Below, one piece after another: positions 8,247 through 15,516 of a stretch of 22,629 nt of DNA (positions are counted from its first letter, which is position 1; each line of letters starts with the position of its first letter). Position numbers and translations under genes: made by a program. This stretch comes from Bifidobacterium sp. (GTDB taxonomy: Bacteria > Actinomycetota > Actinomycetes > Actinomycetales > Bifidobacteriaceae), in the NCBI GenBank assembly GCA_022739095.1, contig JAIJEI010000009.1:1-22629 (forward strand), given 5' to 3'. Under the pieces are notes generated by a model. That model did no database searches, had not been told where the DNA came from, and was given only the letters and a program-made list of their open reading frames with translations.

Positions 8247-8295
8247 TGGCTCCCTCCCTGAGGGGAGCTGTCACCGAAGGTGACTGAGGGGAGCC
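8247..8295. repeat. REP-like palindromic intergenic element
   Basis: The 49-bp sequence begins TGGCTCC and ends GGGGAGCC. It contains nested hairpins, including GTCACC-gaa-GGTGAC at 8270-8284 and CTCCCTGAGGGGAG. It lies 9 bp after the LacI stop codon and could act as a transcription end. I recall similar CTCCCTC/GAGGGGAG palindromes dispersed in bifidobacterial genomes, but I cannot count copies here. Confidence 0.65.
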
Positions 8296-8590
8296 TTGCG
8301 GAACATTGTCATCTCCCGTCGTAAGTCGTAATTGTCACTCGTTTGAGTGGCCCTCATGTGTCATCGGAGGTAGCCGTTCACTCCGTTCCGAGTTCGTGCA
8401 TCTCCCCCACGATAAGAGACGCCGTTCAATCGTTTAGTGACTTTTTGTTAATTTCTGTGCTTAAGTAGCAACTTTATGTATGTTTTCTCTACGAGCTGGT
8501 GTACATTATTTTTGGTTTACCGGTGTATCACACGCGCGATGTGTGAATTGCCGCAACATCGCTGATATGCGTACATGGAATCTGGGGGGG
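8296..8590. other. Leader region of the sugar transporter
   Basis: This stretch of about 295 bp contains no gene. It becomes AT-rich after about 8430 (CTTTTTGTTAATTTC, ACATTATTTTTGG), as expected for a promoter region, though I cannot fix -35 and -10 boxes with confidence. The likely operator motif lies at 8523-8534. A run of seven G at 8584-8590 stands at ribosome-binding distance from the ATG at 8600. Confidence 0.5.
8523..8534 (-). promoter_or_regulatory. Candidate LacI operator upstream of the transporter
   Basis: GTGTATCACACG is the exact reverse complement of the 12-mer at 10505-10516 upstream of the endogalactanase. The core GTGT-GAT-ACAC is an inverted repeat. A further GTGTGA at 8541-8546 makes a second overlapping palindrome with TCACAC at 8528-8533. 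This arrangement suits a LacI dimer site; binding is inferred. Confidence 0.5.
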
Positions 8591-8599
8591 ATGTATCTG

Positions 8600-10192
8600 A
8601 TGACGGCGTCAACTGAATCGTCTACGCAATCCCATCATGATGAGAAAGAGGACATTGCTCCCGCGCGACTTGTGGCCTACGCGCTCGGCAACTTCGGCCA
8701 GTCGGCATTCTACAACGCGCTGAGCACCTACTTCGTGGTCTATGTAACTCGCTGTTCGCCAGAGTGGACAAGGCCGTGGTGGGCAAGCTCATCGGCATCA
8801 TCACCTCGCTGATCGTGATCATTCGTATCGCGGAAATCTTCGTGGACCCGCTGCTGGGCAACCTGGTGGATACACCACCACCAAACTCGGGCGATTCCGC
8901 CCTTGGCAGCTCATCGGCGGTCTGGTGTCCGCCGTGCTGATCGTCATGGTCTACACTGGCCTGTTCGGCTTGGTCAACGTCAACACCACGCTGTTCATCG
9001 TCCTGTTCGTGGTTCTCGATGTGTTCTACTCCCTGCGCGATATCTCCTACTGGGGAATGATCCTCTCCATCTCTTACGACTCCCATCAGCGCGGCATCTG
9101 CACCGCAGCCGGCACCTTCACCGGATCGCTCGGGTACAACGGTCTGACTATCGCCGTGATGCCCATCGTCACCTTCTTCAGCTTCGATGCCGGCCAGCAG
9201 AACCAGAATGGTTGGACCGCGTTCATCATCATTGTGGCCCTACTCGGCGCTCTCACGGCTCTGAGTGTAGTGTTCGGTGTCAAGGAAAAACAGAGCACGC
9301 TGCGCACCAAGGCCCAGGAGAACGGTAACCCGATTGAAGCGTTCCGCGCCCTGATTCACAACGACCAGCTCATGTGGACCGCTTTGGCTTATGTGTTCTA
9401 CGCCATCGCCAACGTGGACACCGGTGGCGTGATGGTCTACCTGTTCAAATATGTGCTTGGTCGCATGGACCTTTTCCCGGTCACCGGCGTCATCCCTATT
9501 GTGTGCGGTCTGATTATGTCGGTACTGTTCCCGGTCATCACTAGGTGGGTGCCCCGCCGTTATCTGTTCCTCATCGGCATGTCCGCGATGGTCGTGGCCT
9601 ACCTGCTGCTGATTGTCGCCTCCACGAATATCCCGCTGCTGCTGGTGACACTAGTGCTGTTCTACCTGCCGCAGACCCAGATTCAGATGACCGTGATCGT
9701 GTGCCTTGAGGACTCCATTGAATACGGCCAGCTGAAAACAGACAAACGCAACGAAGCCGTGACGCTGTCCGTGCGTCCAATGCTCGACAAGATTGCCGGC
9801 GCATTCTCCAACGGCTTCGTCGGCTTCGTGGCCGTGGCCGCCGGCATGATCGGTTCCGCCACCGCCGCCGACATGACGGCCAAGGACATCACCATCTTCA
9901 AGACCTTCGCCTTCATGATTCCGCTGGTGTGCATTGTGCTTGGCCTGATTGTGTTCGTGATTTTCGTGAAGATCGACGAAAGGCCCATGCGCGTCTGGTC
10001 GCCAAGCTCACTGAGAATCTTGCGACGGCTGGCGATGGTGGTGGTAACGACGATGGTGTTGGTGTTGGTGTTGGTGTTGGTGTTGGTGACAATGGTGAGC
10101 ATAATGGTGACCCCGCCGGCATCGCGTCGGAAGACTCCGCATTGGCGGAATATGGTCCCGAACTCGCCAAGCGGGTGTTGCTCGGCAAATAG
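8600..10192 (+). pseudogene. GPH-family galactoside:cation symporter with three frameshifts
   Basis: The conceptual protein is a melibiose/lactose-permease-type (GPH) transporter of about 530 residues, expected to import galacto-oligosaccharides. The N-terminus (DIAPARLVAYALGNFGQSAF) runs from 8600 to about 8747. A one-base loss then moves reading to AVVGKLIGIITSLIVIIRIA and EIFVDPLLGNLVD. A second loss near 8873 moves it to TTTKLGRFRPWQLIGGLVSAV and the main transporter body. A third near 9985 restores the tail THARLVAKLTENLATAG, which ends at TAG 10190-10192. All three are single-base losses, so assembly error is a serious alternative to real decay. If they are real, the permease is dead. 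The tail holds a Gly-Val dipeptide repeat. Confidence 0.85.
10055..10084 (+). repeat. Hexanucleotide microsatellite GGTGTT x5
   Basis: Five perfect copies of GGTGTT encode a (Gly-Val)5 run in the restored frame of the transporter's C-terminal tail. Copy changes would keep the frame, so length variation would alter the cytoplasmic tail and not switch the gene off. Confidence 0.8.
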
Positions 10193-10215
10193 TGTTGCTG
10201 TGCGAATGAGCTGTC

Positions 10216-10360
10216 TCATGGGGTGATGATTGGCCCATGGGGCGGTGAATTCCTCATGGGTCGGTGGTTGAAAATGGCTTTATTCTGCGGAAGGTAAAAT
10301 TTTACCGACCGCCCCATGGGCAAGTTGCCGCCCCATGGGGTTTCGCCGCCCCTCGTGGGT
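10216..10360. repeat. Two opposed arrays of a 19-bp repeat around a palindrome
   Basis: Three units begin with YCATGGGG-type sequence at 10216, 10235 and 10254, exactly 19 bp apart. On the other side, inverted units (CCCCATGG at 10312 and 10331, and a decayed CCCTCGTGG at 10350) again step by 19 bp. Between the arrays lies the perfect 14-bp palindrome GGTAAAATTTTACC at 10293-10306. The block fills the gap between the transporter stop and the galactanase leader and contains no gene. It may be a compound terminator or a protein-binding array; I do not recognise it. Confidence 0.7.
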
Positions 10361-10504
10361 TACGGGGTAACGAGCGACGGCTGTGTGGGTTGAGCGCGCA
10401 TAAGGTATCCCCGCGGGCGTGTTGCGTCGCAACATGGCGGAATTATGCAGAGCAAACATGGTGCACCGGTTGACCAATGTGAAATCGAATGCTGCGATAC
10501 AAAT

Positions 10505-10516
10505 CGTGTGATACAC
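10505..10516 (+). promoter_or_regulatory. Candidate LacI operator upstream of the endogalactanase
   Basis: CGTGTGATACAC contains the inverted repeat GTGT-GAT-ACAC and recurs in reverse upstream of the transporter. It lies about 90 bp before the start codon, downstream of a possible -35 box (TTGACC, 10470-10475), where bound repressor would block transcription start. ACAGCTGT (10515-10522) overlaps its edge. Confidence 0.5.
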
Positions 10517-10603
10517 AGCTGTACCACTTGGTGTATAAAGGAAACTAGCACCAAGCAATACTGGGCGCTCGTTCAGGGCGCGCACCATTCAAAGGAGAAA
10601 AGC

Positions 10604-13297
10604 ATGCGCCGAAATACCGCGCTTACTCGCATTATGGCATCCAGCGTGGCCGCCATAATGCTCTGCGCAGGAGGCACGTTCACTGCAAACGCCGCCGAAG
10701 AAGAACCGGTCAAAGCCGACGTGTCGGTCAAGGCCATCCAAGGCTTAAGCGATGATTTCATTGGCGGCATGGACGTCTCATCCATGCTCTCGCTGGAAGA
10801 AAGCGGCGTCACGTTCAAGAACGCCAATGGCGAGGTCGAGGATTTGTTTACGCTGCTCAAGGAATCCGGCGTGAACTATGTTCGCCTGCGCGTGTGGAAC
10901 GATCCGTTCACCGCAGACGGCCAAGGGTATGGCGGCGGCAACGTCAACGCCGATCGCGCGCTGACCATGGCCAAGCGAGCCACAGCAGCAGGGCTGAAAG
11001 TACTGGTCGACTTCCATTATTCCGATTTCTGGGCCGACCCCAGCAAGCAGCAGGTGCCCAAGGCGTGGAAATCCTTTGAAGGCGACGCGGACAAAACCGC
11101 CGACGCCGTATACGACTACACCAAGCAGACGCTGACCACGTTCAAACAAGCCGGCGTGGACGTCGGCATGGTGCAGGTCGGCAACGAAACCACTGCGAAA
11201 ATCGCCGGCATCTCCGGCTGGGACGGCATGTCCAAAGTATTCTCCGCAGGCTCCAAAGCCATACGCGAAGTGCTCCCCGAAGCCAAGGTCGTTCTCCACT
11301 TCACCAACCCGGAAAAAGCCGGCACTTACGCCACTTACGCCAAGCAGCTGAACAGCCACAATGTGGATTACGATGTGTTCGCCAGCTCCTACTACCCGTT
11401 CTGGCATGGCACCACCGAAAACCTCACCAGCGTGCTCAAGAACGTGGCCTCCACGTATAAGAAAGATGTGATGGTAGCGGAAACGTCGTGGGCATACACC
11501 TTGGATGACGGCGACGACGATTCCAACACGGTGCCCAGTAAGGTAACCGCCGACAATCTCAAGAAATACGACATCAGCCCGCAAGGCCAGGCCGATGAGA
11601 TTCACGCGGTCGCCGAGGCCGTGAACAATATCGGCGACAATGATGGCGATGGCGAAAACGACGGCCTGGGCGTGTTCTACTGGGAGCCCGCATGGGTGCC
11701 CGTGGGCACCGGCGGCAAGGATAACGCCGAGCTGGTGGATACGTGGAACAAGTACGGTGGCGGCTGGGCCACTGAAGCGGCCGGCGAATACGATCCCAAT
11801 GACGCCGGCCTGTACTGGGGCGGCTCGGGTGTCGATAACCAAGCTTTGCTCGATTTCGATGGCAAGGCGCTCGCCTCTCTGCCGACGTTCAAGTACATTC
11901 ACACCGGTGCCGTCACCGACCATGTGTTCACCAAGATAGATCCAGTGGAGATTACCGCGATCGACTCGGATTCCATCGACGCAATCAAAGCGCAATTGCC
12001 GAGTGAAGTGGTTGCGCACTATCAGGATGGGGTGGATGAGACCGAAACCGTGAACTGGCAATCCGCCGCGCTTGACTGGATTCGTGGCGCGGGCACATAC
12101 ACCATCACCGGCACCACCAACGCCGGACACGACGTGACTGCCACCATCACCGTCACTGCCACTCCCGCCAAGGATTACGTAACGGACGGCAGCTTCGAGA
12201 AAGCTGAAAATGATAAGAACTGGACCATTACCGGCACCGGTGCGTCCATCACCGAAGACAGTGGCAACGCCGCCGACGGCAAGCGCGCGCTGAAGTTCTG
12301 GGCGTCCGACGCCTACAGCTTCTCTGCCACGCAGACCATCACCGGACTTGAGCCTGGCGAATACGTGCTGACCGCCATGAGCCAAGGCGCGGCAGCGGAC
12401 AACGCCGCTATTGCCGATGGCGTGACCCTCTCCGCCGCAGCGGGTGGCAAGACCACGTCCGATGCGCTGAAACTCAACGGTTGGGTTAAGTTCGATACCG
12501 CCACCGTGCCTGTCACCGTGGGTGCTGATGGCACCGTGACCATCGCCATCACGGGCAACCTGCCTGCCGGCGCATGGGGCAATGTGGACAAGGTCTCACT
12601 CGTCAAAAAGACCGAAACTCCGGTGAAGCCATCCACGGAGAACCTGGACAAGGCCGTGGCCGAAGCCGGGAAAATCAATCGCGATGAGTACACCAACGAG
12701 TCGCTCGCCAAGCTCGATCAGGCGCTTGCCGCCACTGACGTGCTGCTTGCCGGCAGCACCTATACCGAGCAGGACGTGAACGATGTGACCAAGCTTGTTG
12801 CCGACGCCATTGTCGGCCTCGCCCAGAAAGAGGTCTCCAGTCTGACCGTCACGCCAAGCAAAACCACCTATCAGGTGGGCGATGCCATCGATGCCGACCA
12901 TGATCTCAAGGTTGTGGGCAACTATTCCGCAGGCATGGGCAACGTGACGCTTTCCGCCGACCAGTTCACGCTCGATTACGATTTCTCCGCTCCCGCTGAT
13001 GCGGCGAAGGTTACCGTAACGCTCAAGTCGAATCCGAATGTCACCGAAACCTATACGGTTGCTGTTACCGCTCGGGCCGAAGGTAGTTCCGGCAACGGTT
13101 CGGACGGTGCGGGTAATGGCGGGGCTACTACCAATCCCGATACAGACGAGGGCGATAAGACCAACGGTGCGAATGGTGACAAGATTACTGGTGTGCTGAG
13201 CAATACCGGTGGCGCGGTGACTGCCGTGGGTCTTGCGGTCGTCGTTCTCGGCGTGGCCGGCGGGATCTCGCTCGCTTGGCGTCGTAAGCGCTCCTGA
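10604..13297 (+). CDS. galA: Secreted, anchored GH53 endo-beta-1,4-galactanase
   Basis: The 897-residue protein would cleave beta-1,4-galactan outside the cell. The ATG at 10604 follows AAAGGAG and begins a clear signal peptide with cleavage near ANA-AEE (about residue 30). The open frame extends further upstream but lacks these signals. The GH53 domain spans about 48-440, with acid/base Glu195 in VQVGNETT, nucleophile Glu293 in VMVAETSWAY, and a DNDGDGENDG calcium-type loop at 345-354. It is followed by a bacterial Ig-like domain (about 445-520), a galactose-binding/CBM61-like beta-sandwich (about 525-665), a FIVAR-type helical repeat (about 673-745), a second Ig-like domain (about 750-825), a Gly/Asn/Thr linker, LSNTG at 865-869, a hydrophobic helix and RRKRS. 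LSNTG may be a variant sortase motif; otherwise the helix alone anchors it. This matches GalA of bifidobacteria. Confidence 0.93.
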   Translation: MRRNTALTRIMASSVAAIMLCAGGTFTANAAEEEPVKADVSVKAIQGLSDDFIGGMDVSSMLSLEESGVTFKNANGEVEDLFTLLKESGVNYVRLRVWNDPFTADGQGYGGGNVNADRALTMAKRATAAGLKVLVDFHYSDFWADPSKQQVPKAWKSFEGDADKTADAVYDYTKQTLTTFKQAGVDVGMVQVGNETTAKIAGISGWDGMSKVFSAGSKAIREVLPEAKVVLHFTNPEKAGTYATYAKQLNSHNVDYDVFASSYYPFWHGTTENLTSVLKNVASTYKKDVMVAETSWAYTLDDGDDDSNTVPSKVTADNLKKYDISPQGQADEIHAVAEAVNNIGDNDGDGENDGLGVFYWEPAWVPVGTGGKDNAELVDTWNKYGGGWATEAAGEYDPNDAGLYWGGSGVDNQALLDFDGKALASLPTFKYIHTGAVTDHVFTKIDPVEITAIDSDSIDAIKAQLPSEVVAHYQDGVDETETVNWQSAALDWIRGAGTYTITGTTNAGHDVTATITVTATPAKDYVTDGSFEKAENDKNWTITGTGASITEDSGNAADGKRALKFWASDAYSFSATQTITGLEPGEYVLTAMSQGAAADNAAIADGVTLSAAAGGKTTSDALKLNGWVKFDTATVPVTVGADGTVTIAITGNLPAGAWGNVDKVSLVKKTETPVKPSTENLDKAVAEAGKINRDEYTNESLAKLDQALAATDVLLAGSTYTEQDVNDVTKLVADAIVGLAQKEVSSLTVTPSKTTYQVGDAIDADHDLKVVGNYSAGMGNVTLSADQFTLDYDFSAPADAAKVTVTLKSNPNVTETYTVAVTARAEGSSGNGSDGAGNGGATTNPDTDEGDKTNGANGDKITGVLSNTGGAVTAVGLAVVVLGVAGGISLAWRRKRS

Positions 13298-13330
13298 TAA
13301 AGACTGACGCGTCATTACGATGCGGTTGCC

Positions 13331-13344
13331 GGCAGCCGGCTGCC
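13331..13344. repeat. GC-rich palindrome downstream of galA
   Basis: GGCAGCCGGCTGCC is a perfect 14-bp palindrome 33 bp after the galactanase stop. It lacks a T-run, so it is at best a weak transcription terminator. Confidence 0.45.
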
Positions 13345-13377
13345 AGATGTGTCTGTCTCGGCGCAGCGATGCGATTC

Positions 13378-13693
13378 TGTCCCGGTTCGTGCATCAATCG
13401 TTTGATGTGGGTACCAGGACAGAAATCACTGTCCTGGTTTTCGAAAACGGGTGTTTTTCGCGTACCGGGACAATTCCCGTTGCCCCGGTTTGCGCGTCAA
13501 TCGTTTTACGTGAGAACCGGGACAGTATGTTGATTTCGGGATTGGCTGTATTCTGCCGATTCTGTTTGTCGGGGTATGTGGACTTTGGGGATTGGCTTGT
13601 CCTGGTTCTCGAAAATGGCCCGAAATTGCGTACCGGGACAACGATTTCTGCCCCGGTGCAAACGTCAATCGATTGACGCCTGTACCGGGGGCA
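13378..13693. repeat. Five related inverted-repeat units at about 51-bp steps
   Basis: Units at 13378-13421, 13430-13472, 13481-13524, 13598-13640 and 13649-13693 each begin TGTCCYGGT or TGCCCCGGT and end ACCRGGACA or its like, so each can form a hairpin. Two loop types alternate. Type A (units 1, 3, 5) contains GTCAATCG or CATCAATCG; type B (units 2, 4) contains TTCTCGAAAA or TTTTCGAAAA. Start-to-start steps are 52, 51, 117 and 51 bp, so one unit appears lost or replaced at 13525-13597. Another partial edge (GCCCGGGAACA) follows at 13701. No convincing gene is present between 13298 and 13896. Confidence 0.75.
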
Positions 13694-13896
13694 AATTCGC
13701 GCCCGGGAACAATAGGGCGAGGGGCCGGTCGCAGGAGTAGAGCGTGATGTTGTCGTGATCGCGCTCGGCTCTCCCACACGGAAGGCCGGGCGCAATCATG
13801 CCGTTTGGTTGCAGCCCCCGCACATCGCCTGCATAACCGTGTACAGTGGCGTGTAGTTGCAGTGCATGAAGAGCACATGAAGAAGCATCGCACATC

Positions 13897-14766
13897 GTGA
13901 CCAACGGACACATCAACCCCGCCAACGTGCCGGATATCGCCTTGAAAGACGGCCATTCCATTCCGCAGGTCGGTCTTGGCGTGCTGCGTATCGATGACGA
14001 GGGCGTGGCCCCTGTCGTCGAATCCGCGCTGGAAGCCGGATACCGCCACATCGATGGCGCCGCCGGATACAACAACGAGGCCGGCGTGGGTCGTGCGCTC
14101 GCCGCTTCCGGATACAACAAGGGTGCCGAGCGTGAGACCTTGTGGGTCACCACCAAGCTGCGCGACTCCGAGCAGGGCTACGATTCCGCGCTCAAAGCTT
14201 TCGACAACTCCCTGAAACTCCTCCAGCTCGACTACGTGGACATGTACATGATCCATTGGCCCACGCCGTTCGACTGGCGTAGCACCGACACCTGGAAGGC
14301 CTTCGTCAAGCTGCGCGACGAAGGCATGGCCCGCACGCTCGGCGTATGCAACTTCATGCCCGCCGATCTGAAGCGCCTGCACGAGGAGACCGGCGCATGG
14401 CCGGCCGTCAACCAAATTGAGCTGCACCCCACGTGGCAGCAGCGCGAAGTGGTGGCCTTCTGCAAGGAGCATGGCATCGCCGTGGAGGCTTACTCGCCGA
14501 TGGCCCGTGGCGCTGACCTCAACGCCGGCAACGGCACTATCGAGAAGATCGCCGCCTCGCATGGAGTCAGCCCAGCCCGGGTGATTCTGCGCTGGCACAT
14601 CGAAAACGGCACCATCATCATTCCGAAGTCTGTGCACGCAGCACGCCAGAAGGAAAACCTCGACCTGTTCGGCTTCGCCCTGACTGCCGACGAACACGCG
14701 GCCATCGACGCCCTCGACGGCCCCACCCGCGCCGGCCACGACTCCCTCACCTTCACCTATGCGTGA
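13897..14766 (+). CDS. Aldo/keto reductase, 2,5-diketo-gluconate reductase-like
   Basis: The 289-residue cytoplasmic NADPH-dependent oxidoreductase has the AKR catalytic tetrad: Asp53 and Tyr58 in GYRHIDGAAGYNNE, Lys87 in WVTTKLRD and His120 in MYMIHWP. The cofactor-binding end is IIIPKSVHAARQKENLDLFGF. It is full length for the AKR5-like prokaryotic group; the physiological carbonyl substrate cannot be predicted. The start is GTG at 13897, because an in-frame stop lies just upstream and no ATG fits. The ribosome-binding site is weak (AAGAAG about 12 nt upstream). The HNH nuclease gene follows almost without a gap, suggesting co-transcription. Confidence 0.88.
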   Translation: MTNGHINPANVPDIALKDGHSIPQVGLGVLRIDDEGVAPVVESALEAGYRHIDGAAGYNNEAGVGRALAASGYNKGAERETLWVTTKLRDSEQGYDSALKAFDNSLKLLQLDYVDMYMIHWPTPFDWRSTDTWKAFVKLRDEGMARTLGVCNFMPADLKRLHEETGAWPAVNQIELHPTWQQREVVAFCKEHGIAVEAYSPMARGADLNAGNGTIEKIAASHGVSPARVILRWHIENGTIIIPKSVHAARQKENLDLFGFALTADEHAAIDALDGPTRAGHDSLTFTYA

Positions 14767-14769
14767 TTG

Positions 14770-15513
14770 ATGGCACGCCGTAACGCCCACTTCCGTCGTC
14801 GTTTCAACGCCTCCGGACCGCTGGAGCGCGTGCTGATCCTCATCGTTCTCGCCGCAGCAATCGGCGTGACCATCGGCCTGCTGTTGCCGCAGGTCAGCTT
14901 CGACGCGGCCAAAATCACCGGTGGCTACACTGCCACCGGTTCAGCCGCCGACACCTTGAACGCGCTCGTCGTGGACGACAACCAAAGCTCCTCCGGCTAC
15001 GACCGCGATTCCTTCGGTTTCCGCACCACCGACGCCGACGGCAATGGCTGCGACGTACGCGACGACGTGCTCGCCCGCGATCTCACGGACATCACCTACA
15101 AATACGCCGGTTCCTGTGTGGTCGAGTCCGGCACACTGGCCGATCCGTACACCGCTCAGACCATCCATTTTGTACGTGGCCGCGCCACCAGCGCCAAAGT
15201 GCAGATCGACCATGTGGTGGCCCTTGAAAACGCTTGGCAATCCGGTGCGCACGACTGGTCCACTGCCAAACGCCATGAATTCGGCAATGACCCCTACAAC
15301 CTGCTGGCTGTCGACGGCCCGGCCAATCAGGAGAAGGGTTCGGCTTCCGCCGCCTATTGGCTGCCCACCAACGCCGACTACCGTTGCGATTACGTGGCCC
15401 GCCAGATTGGCGTCAAAGACAAGTACCAGCTCACCGTCACCTCCCAAGAAAAGGACGCCATGCTCGCCGTCCTCCACACCTGCCCGGGCCAGACCGTGCC
15501 CGCAGACGAATAG
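14770..15513 (+). CDS. Membrane-anchored HNH nuclease (DUF1524-like)
   Basis: The 247-residue protein has a basic N-terminus, one membrane helix at about 20-41 (VLILIVLAAAIGVTIGLLLP) and an extracellular C-terminal nuclease domain. The HNH core reads VQIDHVVALENAW (Asp147, His148), then NDPYNLLAVDGPANQEKG with the conserved Asn and Lys. This matches the DUF1524/GmrSD-C type of ββα-metal nuclease found in many secreted actinobacterial proteins. Cys94, Cys116 and Cys206 could allow a disulfide. The ATG at 14770 lies 3 nt after the reductase stop; a TTG at 14767 is the alternative. Translation is probably coupled to the reductase. A role in extracellular DNA breakdown or competition is inference; no immunity gene is visible. 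Confidence 0.82.
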   Translation: MARRNAHFRRRFNASGPLERVLILIVLAAAIGVTIGLLLPQVSFDAAKITGGYTATGSAADTLNALVVDDNQSSSGYDRDSFGFRTTDADGNGCDVRDDVLARDLTDITYKYAGSCVVESGTLADPYTAQTIHFVRGRATSAKVQIDHVVALENAWQSGAHDWSTAKRHEFGNDPYNLLAVDGPANQEKGSASAAYWLPTNADYRCDYVARQIGVKDKYQLTVTSQEKDAMLAVLHTCPGQTVPADE

Positions 15514-15516
15514 GGG

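Noticed and set aside
10778..12385. A 535-codon open frame on the minus strand opposite galA
   Set aside because: It lies wholly within the galactanase, is rich in Gly/Val/His as expected from reverse reading of GC-rich codons, and shows no domain or ribosome-binding site.
13378..13693. CRISPR array
   Set aside because: The regular 51-bp step is suggestive, but the units are hairpins with two alternating loop types, there are no constant repeats with unique spacers, and no cas genes are present.
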